A program made the position numbers and the translations under genes. A stretch of 9,630 bases of DNA from Oxalobacteraceae bacterium (GTDB taxonomy: Bacteria > Pseudomonadota > Gammaproteobacteria > Burkholderiales > Burkholderiaceae_D): assembly GCA_947453015.1 (NCBI GenBank), contig CANGFL010000029.1, positions 1 through 9,630 of the forward strand. Reading direction: 5' to 3'. The notes under the pieces were generated by a model. That model was not told where the DNA came from. It did no database searches and saw nothing but the letters and a program-made list of their open reading frames with translations. Positions 1 through 7,518 of this stretch are shown one piece after another. Each line of letters begins with the position of its first letter. Position 1 is the stretch's first letter.

Positions 1-714
1 CTGCTACCGCCGCTGCACGCAGGTTGGGCCGTCAGACGCAAAACCAATCACTTTGCTGCGTATGATGAAGTGGTGAAAAAATTTGCCAAGCTGATCGATG
101 TGGATCAATGGATGTTGAATCCCTATTTTGCTAAATGCACCGGAATCAATTTTCAAGAGCGTGAAGGTGAAGAGTGCCTGGCAACCAATGTTGATGCACT
201 TTTGACCAAGATACGTAAAAAATACAAAGAGTACGGCATCAAAGAAACGCCCTTCGTTATCGTAAAAGCCGATGCAGGAACTTACGGTATGGGCATCATG
301 ACCGTGCGTGATGCGAGCGAAGTGCGTGATTTAAATCGCAAACAGCGCAACAAAATGTCGGTAGTTAAAGAAGGCTTAGAAGTATCGGATGTGATTTTGC
401 AAGAAGGTGTACATACCTTCGAACACATTAATGATGCTGTCGCTGAGCCAGTTGTTTACATGATGGATCGCTATGTCGTTGGCGGTTTTTATCGCGTGCA
501 TGCTGAGCGTGGCATTGATGAAAATTTAAATGCACCCGGTGCTCACTTTGTGCCACTGGCATTTGCGCAACAGCACGCTCTGCCTGATCTGGCTGCCAAA
601 CCAGGTACTGCCGCGCCGAATCGTTTTTATATGTATGGCGTGGTAGCGCGCCTTGCGTTGCTGGCCGCCTCGCTCGAGTTAGAGAAGACTGATCCTAATC
701 CTGAAGTGTATTGA
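1..714 (+). CDS. gshA: Glutamate-cysteine ligase, proteobacterial type (3' part)
   Basis: This gene catalyses the first, ATP-dependent step of glutathione synthesis, joining glutamate and cysteine into gamma-glutamylcysteine in the cytoplasm. The frame is open from base 1, so the 5' end lies outside the window; 237 C-terminal residues are visible. The family is recognised from its whole-sequence look: the segment HAGWAVRRKTNHF near the left edge, the glycine-rich KADAGTYGMGIMTV at visible residues 89-102, and the QEGVHTFE and NRFYMYGVVARLALLAASLE stretches. This is the compact family found in betaproteobacteria and Acidithiobacillus-like bacteria, not the E. coli GshA fold family. Members are, from memory, a little over 400 residues, so nearly half is missing. 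The GTG at 70 is an internal valine codon, not a start. gshB begins 6 bases after the stop, which supports the assignment. Confidence 0.9.
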   Translation: MLPPLHAGWAVRRKTNHFAAYDEVVKKFAKLIDVDQWMLNPYFAKCTGINFQEREGEECLATNVDALLTKIRKKYKEYGIKETPFVIVKADAGTYGMGIMTVRDASEVRDLNRKQRNKMSVVKEGLEVSDVILQEGVHTFEHINDAVAEPVVYMMDRYVVGGFYRVHAERGIDENLNAPGAHFVPLAFAQQHALPDLAAKPGTAAPNRFYMYGVVARLALLAASLELEKTDPNPEVY

Positions 715-720
715 ACCCTC

Positions 721-1659
721 ATGAAAATCGCTTTCGTTGCTGATCCACTCGACAGTTTTAAGATCGTCAAAGATTCTACGTTTGCGATGATGACAGAGGC
801 GGCAAGTCGTGGGCATGAGTTATACGCTTTTGGTCACGGCGATTTATTGTTTGATGGTCATGAAGTGAAGGCGGGTGTATCGCAAATCACGTTGACTGGA
901 AAAGCAGACGATTGGTATCAACAGCACGCGCCGGTGTTGAGGTCGTTAAATGAGTTCGATGCGGTGGTCGAGCGCACCGATCCTCCATTTGATATGGAGT
1001 ACGTCTACGCTACTTATATGTTGGAGCGTGCCGAGGCGAATGGTGCTCGCGTGTTTAATCGGCCGGGTGCGATTCGCAGTCACAACGAAAAATTCGCTAT
1101 CACTGGCTTTACCCAATTCATCGCGCCGACTTTAGTCACTAGCTATATGACGCGCATTCGCGCTTTTCATGAGCAACACAAAGACATCATCCTTAAGCCT
1201 TTAGATGGCATGGGTGGCGCCGGAATATTGCGAATTGCTGCCGATGGATTAAATCTCGGGTCAGCAATAGAAATGCTGACTCATCACGGTGAGCGCACCA
1301 TCATGGCTCAGCGTTACATACCCGAAATCGTTAAAGGCGATCGTCGTGTACTGGTGATAGCCGGGAAAGTGGTCCCGTACTGCTTGGCGCGAGTTCCTCA
1401 AGCAGGTGAAGTGCGCGGCAATTTGGCCGCGGGCGGTTTGGGTGTGGCGATGCCGATCTCCGAACGAGAACGCGAAATTGCTGAAACTCTCGGTCCGATT
1501 TTGTTCGAACGAGGCTTGTTGCTGGTAGGATTGGATGTCATTGGTAACTACCTGACTGAAATCAACGTGACTAGCCCGACGTGTTTTCAGGAAATCACAC
1601 AGCAGACAGGCTTTAACGTGGCCGGTATGTTTATCGATGCCCTCGAACAGGCAATTTGA
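721..1659 (+). CDS. gshB: Glutathione synthetase
   Basis: This cytoplasmic ATP-grasp enzyme adds glycine to gamma-glutamylcysteine to complete glutathione. At 312 residues it matches the E. coli enzyme (about 316). The N-terminal substrate domain starts MKIAFVADPLDSFKIVKDSTFAM. Conserved segments follow: TDPPFDMEYVYATYMLERAE (87-106), NRPGAIRSHNEK (113-124), the ATP-grasp loop ILKPLDGMGGAGI (157-169), DRRVLVIAGKVVPYCLARVPQ (207-227), RGNLAAGG (232-239), and the metal/substrate segment LTEINVTSPTC (278-288). The ATG lies 6 bases after the gshA stop with no clear Shine-Dalgarno sequence, so translation is probably coupled to gshA. Nothing is truncated and no key motif is missing. Confidence 0.97.
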   Translation: MKIAFVADPLDSFKIVKDSTFAMMTEAASRGHELYAFGHGDLLFDGHEVKAGVSQITLTGKADDWYQQHAPVLRSLNEFDAVVERTDPPFDMEYVYATYMLERAEANGARVFNRPGAIRSHNEKFAITGFTQFIAPTLVTSYMTRIRAFHEQHKDIILKPLDGMGGAGILRIAADGLNLGSAIEMLTHHGERTIMAQRYIPEIVKGDRRVLVIAGKVVPYCLARVPQAGEVRGNLAAGGLGVAMPISEREREIAETLGPILFERGLLLVGLDVIGNYLTEINVTSPTCFQEITQQTGFNVAGMFIDALEQAI

Positions 1660-1705
1660 TATTCGTTGCTAATAGCCGCATTTTTTTGACAGACTTCGCA
1701 ACCCC

Positions 1706-2098
1706 ATGGTTGGCATACTTTTAATTACGCACGCTCCGCTTGGCCGCGCTTTCATCGAGGCAGTCACGCATGTTTACAAAGATCCTCCTGAAAAATTGGA
1801 GGCTTTAGATGTGATCGCAGATCAAGACCCGGGCGAAGTTAGTCGACTTGCGAGTGAAGCGATTACCAGACTCAACGATGGTTCAGGCGTGTTGGTCTTA
1901 ACGGACATGCTTGGCGCGACCCCAGCGAATTGCACGCAATCGTTGTGTGTGTCAGGCGAGGTCGAAGTGATAGCTGGAGTTAGTCTTCCTATGCTGTTAC
2001 GTGCTATTGGTTATCGCAATAACACACTAGAAACGCTGATAGAAATGGCTTTAACCGGTGGGCAAAAAGGTGTTTGTCGTGTAGCTGCAAAAATATAA
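1706..2098 (+). CDS. PTS EIIA component, mannose family
   Basis: This is a stand-alone 130-residue cytoplasmic EIIA domain of the mannose/sorbose PTS family, which accepts phosphate from HPr on a histidine. The start MVGILLITHA places the phosphorylatable histidine at position 9. LTDMLGATPAN (65-75) is the family segment usually seen as TDxxGGTP, and GVSLPMLLRA (91-100) is also typical. Length fits a single EIIA domain with no fused EIIB. The gene lies 46 bases after gshB and 46 bases before the HPr gene. No EIIB, EIIC or EIID gene is nearby, so a regulatory role is more likely than sugar transport; the target cannot be read from the sequence. There is no clear Shine-Dalgarno sequence before the ATG. 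The start fits family N-termini, which begin just before the first beta strand. Confidence 0.92.
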   Translation: MVGILLITHAPLGRAFIEAVTHVYKDPPEKLEALDVIADQDPGEVSRLASEAITRLNDGSGVLVLTDMLGATPANCTQSLCVSGEVEVIAGVSLPMLLRAIGYRNNTLETLIEMALTGGQKGVCRVAAKI

Positions 2099-2144
2099 TT
2101 CACACCATAGTGCCGAATACCTCACATAAAAAGAAAATTAAAAA

Positions 2145-2414
2145 ATGATTAGTCGAGACATAGAAATCATTAACAAGCTGGGATTACATGCGCGTGCTTC
2201 AGCCAAGCTGACCCAGCTGGCCGCGAAATTTCAGTGTGAAGTTTGGATGACCCGCGAACGTAAGCGAGTGAATGCGAAATCCATCATGGGCGTGATGATG
2301 CTTGCGGCAGGCAAGGGATCTACTGTGACATTGGAGACCGAAGGCGCTGATGAGCAAGAAGCAATGGATGCACTGGTGCAGTTAATCGAAGCGCGGTTTG
2401 GCGAAAGCGAATAG
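2145..2414 (+). CDS. ptsH: Phosphocarrier protein HPr
   Basis: HPr is the small cytoplasmic phosphocarrier that moves phosphate from enzyme I to EIIA proteins. The 89-residue length is normal. The active-site segment NKLGLHARASAKL carries the phosphorylatable histidine H15 followed by R17. The regulatory segment NAKSIMGVMMLAAGKGS carries serine S46, the residue that HPr kinase/phosphorylase modifies in organisms that have it. That kinase gene is not in this window, so serine phosphorylation is only a possibility. The upstream 46 bases are A-rich, with a weak AAGAAAA purine stretch before the ATG. The gene sits between EIIA and enzyme I, as expected for a compact phosphorelay operon. Confidence 0.97.
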   Translation: MISRDIEIINKLGLHARASAKLTQLAAKFQCEVWMTRERKRVNAKSIMGVMMLAAGKGSTVTLETEGADEQEAMDALVQLIEARFGESE

Positions 2415-2437
2415 AGAGATTTTCGGAACCATCACGA

Positions 2438-4189
2438 ATGGCATCATTTACTCTTCACGGAATTCCTGTATCGCGTGGCATCGCGATTGGTCGCGCGCAT
2501 CTGCTGCGACCTGCCGCGCGTGACGTAAAACATTATTTAATTTCTGAAGACAAAGTTGAAGCCGAAGTCGCGCGATTGACAGACGCGATTGCTGCAGTCA
2601 ATCGTGAGTTGCAAACCGTTCGTCGTGATCTTCCAGCAGATGCGCCTTCTGAACTGGCTGCCTTTATTGACGTGCACGCATTGATTTTGGCGGATCCTAT
2701 TGTGGCCGCTGAGCCATTAAAGATTATCCGTAGCCGCCACTACAACGCTGAATGGGCTTTGCTTACCCAAATTGATGAGCTTTCCGCTCAGTTCGATGAA
2801 ATTGAAGATGCTTACCTGCGCGAGCGCAAGAATGACATTCGTCAGGTCGGTGAGCGTGTATTAAAATTTTTGACAGGCACGGCATCAACCTTCCCTACCA
2901 GTTCTGACCCTCACGAAGAACTGCCGCAGATGATAGTCGTGGCTCACGATATATCGCCGGCAGATATGTTGCAGTTTCGTGATCGTGCTTTCGTTGGTTT
3001 TGTTACTGATCTGGGTGGTCAAAATTCACACACTGCCATCGTTGCTCGTAGTTTAGACATCCCCGCTGTGGTCGGTATGTCGACAGCATCGACATTAATC
3101 AGTGAAGATGATTGGATCATCATTGATGGTGATGCGGGTATCGTTATTGTTGATCCTGCGCCTATCGTGCTTGAGCAGTATCGCGATGTTCAGAGTCAGT
3201 TGCTACGTGAGCGTAAGAAGTTAGGTAAATTAAAAAAGACGCCCGCTGTAACAAAAGATGGCACACGTATTCATTTGCTGGCCAATATTGAATTGCCTGA
3301 AGATTGCGCTCCAGCTATCGAGGCAGGTGCAGTGGGTGTTGGGCTGTTTCGCTCTGAATTTTTATTCATGGGTCGCACCGGCGGGCAGCATCGATTGCCT
3401 ACCGAGGATGAGCAGTTTGAATCCTATCGTAAAGCTGTAGTAGCCATGAAAGGGCGGCCAGTCACGATACGCACGCTGGACGTAGGCGCTGATAAGCCGC
3501 TCGATAAAGATGAAGAAACTGCATTGAATCCTGCGCTGGGTTTGCGTGCGATTCGTTATTGCCTAGCTGAGCCACAAATGTTTTTGACTCAGCTTAGAGC
3601 GATCTTGCGCGCCTCAGCCTATGGTCCGATTAATCTGTTAATCCCCATGCTGGCGCATGCGTTTGAGATCGATCAGAGTTTGATGTTTATCGAGCAGGCT
3701 AAACAACAGCTGCGCGAAGCAAAGAAAAAATTTGATCCCAATATTCCTGTGGGAGCCATGATTGAAATTCCTGCTGCGGCATTGACGCTGCCTTTGTTTA
3801 TCAAGCGGCTGAATTTTCTTTCAATCGGTACCAACGATTTAATTCAATACACCTTAGCAATTGATCGCGTTGATCACGAAGTCGCCCATCTGTATAACCC
3901 CTTGCATCCAGCGATTTTGTATTTGCTACACACAACGATTGCCGCGGGTGCAAAGGCGGGTATTCCTGTTGCTGTCTGTGGTGAGGTAGCGGGCGACACC
4001 AAGCTCACGCGCTTGTTGTTGGGTATGGGCTTGCGCGAATTTTCTATGCATCCTGCGCAGCTGTTGTCCGTCAAGCAGGAGATTTTGAATTGCGATCTGG
4101 ATCAGATCGAGTCGCAAGTAAAGAAAATCCTTAAAACCTTTGATTCCGCGGCGATCGCCGAAGGCGTTGAGCGTCTTCGAACCCTATAG
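2438..4189 (+). CDS. ptsI: PTS enzyme I (phosphoenolpyruvate-protein phosphotransferase)
   Basis: Enzyme I takes phosphate from phosphoenolpyruvate and passes it to HPr, starting the relay. The 583-residue length is normal for a plain enzyme I, and there is no N-terminal GAF domain as in PtsP. The N-terminal HPr-binding and phosphohistidine domains include TDLGGQNSHTAIVAR, with phosphorylated histidine H198. The C-terminal TIM barrel shows GLFRSEFLFM (302-311, phosphate-binding R305), RTLDVGADK (345-353, R345), the likely metal ligands E443 in MIEIPAA and D467 in SIGTNDLIQYTLAIDR, and the proton-donor cysteine C514 in VAVCGEVAGD. All key residues are present, so it should be active. It starts 23 bases after ptsH. 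No T-tailed hairpin follows directly; the first one downstream is at 4336-4372. Confidence 0.97.
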   Translation: MASFTLHGIPVSRGIAIGRAHLLRPAARDVKHYLISEDKVEAEVARLTDAIAAVNRELQTVRRDLPADAPSELAAFIDVHALILADPIVAAEPLKIIRSRHYNAEWALLTQIDELSAQFDEIEDAYLRERKNDIRQVGERVLKFLTGTASTFPTSSDPHEELPQMIVVAHDISPADMLQFRDRAFVGFVTDLGGQNSHTAIVARSLDIPAVVGMSTASTLISEDDWIIIDGDAGIVIVDPAPIVLEQYRDVQSQLLRERKKLGKLKKTPAVTKDGTRIHLLANIELPEDCAPAIEAGAVGVGLFRSEFLFMGRTGGQHRLPTEDEQFESYRKAVVAMKGRPVTIRTLDVGADKPLDKDEETALNPALGLRAIRYCLAEPQMFLTQLRAILRASAYGPINLLIPMLAHAFEIDQSLMFIEQAKQQLREAKKKFDPNIPVGAMIEIPAAALTLPLFIKRLNFLSIGTNDLIQYTLAIDRVDHEVAHLYNPLHPAILYLLHTTIAAGAKAGIPVAVCGEVAGDTKLTRLLLGMGLREFSMHPAQLLSVKQEILNCDLDQIESQVKKILKTFDSAAIAEGVERLRTL

Positions 4190-4210
4190 CAGCTGCATCA
4201 GCCAGGGCGT

Positions 4211-4239
4211 TTGACGCTGAGCGCTGACTTCGTTATCCT
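4211..4239 (+). promoter_or_regulatory. Putative sigma70 promoter for the riboswitch leader and metXW
   Basis: TTGACG at 4211-4216 matches five of six bases of the -35 consensus. After exactly 17 bases, TATCCT at 4234-4239 matches four of six of the -10 consensus. Transcription would begin around 4245-4247, only a few bases before the first strand of the riboswitch P1 stem at 4250. That position is what a leader transcript beginning with the aptamer would require, and it makes the call stronger than the boxes alone. Start site inferred, not measured. Confidence 0.6.
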
Positions 4240-4247
4240 TGCACACA

Positions 4248-4314
4248 TTGCGCCGATTTGACCTTAGCTTGCGGGCGCGCGGGAAACCCCCGGACAAATA
4301 CGGCTAAAGCGAGC
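4248..4314 (+). promoter_or_regulatory. SAM-II-type riboswitch aptamer upstream of metX
   Basis: This RNA element is predicted to bind S-adenosylmethionine and turn down metX. It matches the SAM-II (metA/metX leader) class by its conserved words in the right order: GATTTG (4255-4260), GCTTGC (4267-4272), an A-rich ACAAAT (4294-4299) and GCTAAAG (4303-4309). The pairing is explicit. P1 is GCGCC 4250-4254 with GGCGC 4274-4278. The P2 pseudoknot pairs GCTT 4267-4270 with AAGC 4307-4310, and GC 4271-4272 with GC 4303-4304, leaving TA 4305-4306 at the usual ligand-contact position. It differs from the compact class in having an inserted small hairpin, CGGG 4280-4283 with CCCG 4289-4292, in the linker after P1. 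Its position before a methionine gene strongly supports the call. Confidence 0.85.
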
Positions 4315-4335
4315 TTGAATCGACGTACCGAATTC

Positions 4336-4372
4336 AGCCCGATAAGCCAAGCGCTATCGGGCTTTTTTGTTT
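4336..4372 (+). terminator. Intrinsic terminator, probable riboswitch expression platform
   Basis: A perfect 9-base-pair stem pairs AGCCCGATA (4336-4344) with TATCGGGCT (4355-4363) across a 10-base loop. It is followed by a T tract (4363-4368, then G and further Ts). It lies about 25 bases after the SAM-II aptamer and 62 bases before the metX start, so it fits transcription attenuation of metXW. Since ptsI has no closer terminator, it may also stop read-through from the gsh-pts operon. Confidence 0.9.
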
Positions 4373-4434
4373 TATGCGGCATGGTTTGTGTCGAATAGTA
4401 GAAGCGACATGTTGAATCTTTGGTTAATTAATTT

Positions 4435-5595
4435 ATGCGATCAATAGGCGTAGTCAAACCGCAGTCCATGCACTTTGCCGAGCCGCTGGCTTTGCAGAGC
4501 GGCGCGCTGCTGACGGATTACACCTTGGTTTATGAAACCTATGGTGAGTTGAACGCAGACAAATCCAATGCTGTTTTGGTTTGCCATGCACTGAACGCAT
4601 CACATCACGTGGCGGGTGTGTATGAAGGTCAACCTAAGAATGTAGGTTGGTGGGACAACATGGTGGGTCCGGGCAAGCCATTGGATACCGATCGCTTTTT
4701 TGTCATCGGTGTAAATAATCCGGGATCGTGTTTTGGATCGACCGGGCCTATGCACACCAACCCGGCGACCGGTAAACCGTATGGTGCGTCGTTCCCTGTC
4801 GTGACGGTGGAAGATTGGGTCCATGCACAAGCACGTTTAGCTGATGCATTAGGTATCCGTCAGTTTGCGGCGGTGATGGGTGGATCCTTGGGAGGCATGC
4901 AAGCGCTGTCATGGAGCATGCTCTATCCAGACCGAATAGCGAATTGCTTAGTGATTGCATCCACCCCAAAACTCACAGCGCAAAACATCGCGTTTAACGA
5001 TGTGGCGCGACAAGCCATACTCACCGATCCCGATTTTCATGATGGCGATTACTACGCGCATGGCGTCGTGCCGCGCAATGGTTTGCGCGTCGCGCGCATG
5101 ATTGGTCATATCACCTATTTATCGGATGACGACATGGCCGAAAAATTTGGTCGTGACTTGCGTGGTACGGATTATCAGTTCGGGTATGGCATAGATTTTG
5201 AGATCGAATCCTATCTTCGCTATCAGGGCGATAAGTTTTCAGAATACTTTGACGCTAATACCTATTTGCTGATTACCAAAGCGCTCGATTATTTTGATCC
5301 TGCGCGTGCCTACAATGGCGATCTCGCCGCCGCACTGGCCAATACGCAAGCGGAATTTTTATTGGTGTCGTTTACTACCGATTGGCGTTTCGCGCCTGAA
5401 CGCAGTCGCGAAATGGTGCAAGCGTTAGTTCGAAACGACCGACGCCTGACCTATGCCGAAATTGACGCGCCGCATGGACACGATGCCTTTTTATTGGATG
5501 ATCCGCGCTATATGAATGTCGTGGGTGCCTATTATGAAAAAATCTGGGGTCGCATTACAGGGCGTCAGAATGAGTCGCATAGGAAGGCCGCATGA
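4435..5595 (+). CDS. metX: Homoserine O-acyltransferase MetX, probably succinyl-CoA-using
   Basis: MetX acylates the hydroxyl of L-homoserine, the entry step of methionine synthesis. It is a 386-residue alpha/beta-hydrolase-fold enzyme. The catalytic triad is visible: nucleophile S151 in GGSLGGMQ, D316 in [11 protein letters not shown] and H349 in [12 protein letters not shown]. Other family segments are [11 protein letters not shown] (48-58), [22 protein letters not shown] (71-92) and [12 protein letters not shown] (94-105). The residue two after the catalytic aspartate is arginine (R318). From established work on this family, that position helps separate succinyl-CoA from acetyl-CoA enzymes, and many betaproteobacterial MetX proteins are annotated as succinyltransferases; the acyl donor here remains inferred. 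A SAM-II riboswitch and terminator precede it. There is no strong Shine-Dalgarno sequence, but the start matches family N-termini. The stop overlaps the metW start. Confidence 0.95.
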   Translation: MRSIGVVKPQSMHFAEPLALQSGALLTDYTLVYETYGELNADKSNAVLVCHALNASHHVAGVYEGQPKNVGWWDNMVGPGKPLDTDRFFVIGVNNPGSCFGSTGPMHTNPATGKPYGASFPVVTVEDWVHAQARLADALGIRQFAAVMGGSLGGMQALSWSMLYPDRIANCLVIASTPKLTAQNIAFNDVARQAILTDPDFHDGDYYAHGVVPRNGLRVARMIGHITYLSDDDMAEKFGRDLRGTDYQFGYGIDFEIESYLRYQGDKFSEYFDANTYLLITKALDYFDPARAYNGDLAAALANTQAEFLLVSFTTDWRFAPERSREMVQALVRNDRRLTYAEIDAPHGHDAFLLDDPRYMNVVGAYYEKIWGRITGRQNESHRKAA

Positions 5596-6197
5596 TTACC
5601 GAGCGCTTCGCAGGTTTACGTGCTGATCTGGCGTTTATTGCGCACTGGGTTGCCCCAGGTTCGCGCGTGCTTGATTTGGGTTGTGGCGATGGCGCGATGA
5701 TGGAATATCTGCAGGTTGATAAGCACTGCAGCGGCTATGGCGTTGAGATTGATGATGCTCCGATTCCGCGCTGTGTGCAGCGTGGCGTGTCAGTCATACA
5801 GCAAGATATCGAAAGCGGATTAGCGATGTTTTCTGATGCGGCGTTTGATACCGTCTTGTGTCTTTCGGCTTTGCAGATGATGAAAAATGTCGAAGGCGTG
5901 TTGCGTGACATTACTCGCGTGGGTCAAGAAGCCATTGTGTCCTTTCCTAATTTTGCGCATTGGCCGCACAGAGTCGCCTTATTAAGTGGTCGCATGCCAG
6001 TGTCAGATAGTTTGCCTTATGCTTGGTATGACACGCCGAATCTTCGCTGCGCCACTATTAGCGATTTTGAAGAATTGGCGGATGAGGTAGGTTTAAATGT
6101 GTTGGAATGCGTTGCATTAAAAGACGATGGCACGCCCGTCACCTTCATGCCGAATTGGCGTGGTAGTTTGGCGGTGTTCCGCTTGCGTAAAAAATAA
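5592..6197 (+). CDS. metW: Methionine biosynthesis protein MetW (methyltransferase-like)
   Basis: MetW is a small class I SAM-methyltransferase-fold protein encoded next to metX and needed for full methionine synthesis in several proteobacteria. Its exact biochemical role is less settled than that of MetX, and it may act by supporting MetX. The 201 residues include the SAM-binding motif VLDLGCGDG (26-34), an acidic residue region after the second strand (VEIDD, 51-55), and MetW signatures [13 protein letters not shown] (115-127) and [18 protein letters not shown] (143-160). The SAM-binding glycines are intact. The start ATG overlaps the metX stop as ATGA. A strong Shine-Dalgarno sequence, AGGAAGG at 5581-5587, sits at good spacing inside the end of metX, unlike the weak sites of the neighbouring genes. 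Confidence 0.93.
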   Translation: MITERFAGLRADLAFIAHWVAPGSRVLDLGCGDGAMMEYLQVDKHCSGYGVEIDDAPIPRCVQRGVSVIQQDIESGLAMFSDAAFDTVLCLSALQMMKNVEGVLRDITRVGQEAIVSFPNFAHWPHRVALLSGRMPVSDSLPYAWYDTPNLRCATISDFEELADEVGLNVLECVALKDDGTPVTFMPNWRGSLAVFRLRKK

Positions 6198-6222
6198 ATC
6201 CTTTTCCACTTTGATTGATGGC

Positions 6223-7518
6223 ATGAATCAACCCCTAGCCGTGACTGAAACTAAAGTGACTGGTTGGCGCCATTATTTCAACCGGCGCATGATGATCTGC
6301 GTGATGTTTGGTTTCACGTCGGGTTTGCCACTATTCATTTTGTATAACCTGTTGTCGGCGTGGCTCAAAGCAGAGCAAGTTGATCTCAAAGCGATAGGCT
6401 TGTTTGCGCTAGTTGGATTTCCTTATACGTGGAAATTTTTGTGGTCACCGTTAATGGATAGATTTCATTTTCCATTATTTGGTCGTCGGCGCGGTTGGAT
6501 GTTTTTTTCTCAGCTAGCGCTGCTGGCGGCGATCGCCAGCATGGGTTTTTTCTCTCCCCTCACCGATTTGCCAGCGATTATTTTTCTTGCCGGCGTCATC
6601 GCTTTTCTCTCAGCTAGCCAAGACATTGTGATTGATGCGTATCGTCGCGAATTATTGTCAGATGATGAGCAAGGGTCAGGTACTGCACTTTTTGTGAATG
6701 CCTACAAAATGTCGACCTTGGTTCCCGGATCGTTGTCGTTGATTTTGTCTGACTTCGTGAGTTGGCAGATCGTTTTTTATATTACTGCGCTATTTATGCT
6801 GCCGGGTGTGGTGACCACACTCGTGATTCGTGAGCCCGCTATTTACGGCGAACCACCACGCTCATTACGCGAAGCCGTGGTTGAGCCATTCAAAGAATTT
6901 ATCCATCGCAGTGGTTGGTCACACGCCTTGTTGATACTCGCATTTATATTTCTGTATAAGCTCGGCGACTCGATGGCCACAGCGTTAGCTACGCCGTTTT
7001 ATATGGAGCTGGGCTTTACTCGCACCACGATAGGTTTAGTCGCAAAAAATGCGGGCTTATGGGCAAGTTTGGCAGGCGGGATTTTAGGTGCAGTCTGGTT
7101 AGAAAAAACCGGTGTTAATCGTGGCTTGTGGATATTCGGTGTGCTGCAGGCCGTTGCCATACTCGGCTTTGCTTTGCTCGCGCAAACGAGCGTTGCCACG
7201 CCCGGTGTTGAGCCCAGCACCTTAATGCTAGGTTGTGTCATTGGCTTAGAAGCCTTTGCTGTGGGCTTAGGTACCGCCGCTTTCACCGCATTCATTGCAA
7301 CGACCACAGATCAACGCTACACAGCAACGCAGTTTGCTTTATTCACCAGTTTGGCAGCGGTGCCACGCACTTTTTTTAATGCGTTAACAGGCTTTATTGT
7401 TGCGCAAACGGGGTGGTTTATTTTTTTCTTGATCTGTTTTGCCTTAGCCTTACCCGGCATGTTGCTGTTGCCGAAAATCGCACCATGGAATCCGGCGACA
7501 GAACCAGAAAGTCATTGA
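6223..7518 (+). CDS. ampG: AmpG-family muropeptide MFS permease
   Basis: AmpG permeases carry anhydromuropeptides from the periplasm into the cytoplasm for cell-wall recycling. The predicted 431-residue inner-membrane protein is rich in hydrophobic segments typical of a 12-helix MFS member. Family marks are MFGFTSGLPLFILYNLLSAW (28-47), IGLFALVGFPYTWKFLWSPLMDR (58-80), GRRRGW (87-92), ASQDIVIDAYRRE (131-143), FIFLYKLGDSMATALATPFY (241-260) and YTATQFALFTSLAAVPRTF (366-384). I choose the ATG at 6223, 25 bases after metW. An in-frame ATG at 6127 would place a soluble, unrelated stretch inside metW. There is no good Shine-Dalgarno sequence. Substrate is inferred from family; related permeases with other cargo cannot be ruled out. 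Confidence 0.9.
   Translation: MNQPLAVTETKVTGWRHYFNRRMMICVMFGFTSGLPLFILYNLLSAWLKAEQVDLKAIGLFALVGFPYTWKFLWSPLMDRFHFPLFGRRRGWMFFSQLALLAAIASMGFFSPLTDLPAIIFLAGVIAFLSASQDIVIDAYRRELLSDDEQGSGTALFVNAYKMSTLVPGSLSLILSDFVSWQIVFYITALFMLPGVVTTLVIREPAIYGEPPRSLREAVVEPFKEFIHRSGWSHALLILAFIFLYKLGDSMATALATPFYMELGFTRTTIGLVAKNAGLWASLAGGILGAVWLEKTGVNRGLWIFGVLQAVAILGFALLAQTSVATPGVEPSTLMLGCVIGLEAFAVGLGTAAFTAFIATTTDQRYTATQFALFTSLAAVPRTFFNALTGFIVAQTGWFIFFLICFALALPGMLLLPKIAPWNPATEPESH

Noticed and set aside
70..714. GTG at 70 as the start of a 214-residue gene
   Set aside because: The same frame is open to base 1 and encodes conserved GshA residues (HAGWAVRRKTNHF) upstream, so the GTG is an internal valine.
1669..1687. 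GCTAATAGC followed by seven Ts after gshB as a terminator
   Set aside because: The stem is only three base pairs, too weak for an intrinsic terminator, although a weak pause cannot be excluded.
1686..1719. TTGACA at 1686-1691 as a promoter for the PTS genes
   Set aside because: The best -10-like word (CATACT, 1714-1719) is 22 bases away, and at 17 bases there is only GTTGGC. It would also start inside the EIIA gene.
4374..4415. 13-codon upstream ORF in the metX leader
   Set aside because: It has no ribosome binding site and no methionine-rich or other regulatory codon pattern; the leader is better explained by the riboswitch and terminator.
6127..6222. ATG at 6127 as the ampG start
   Set aside because: It lies inside metW in another frame and would add a cysteine- and arginine-rich stretch unlike any AmpG N-terminus; the ATG at 6223 fits the family.
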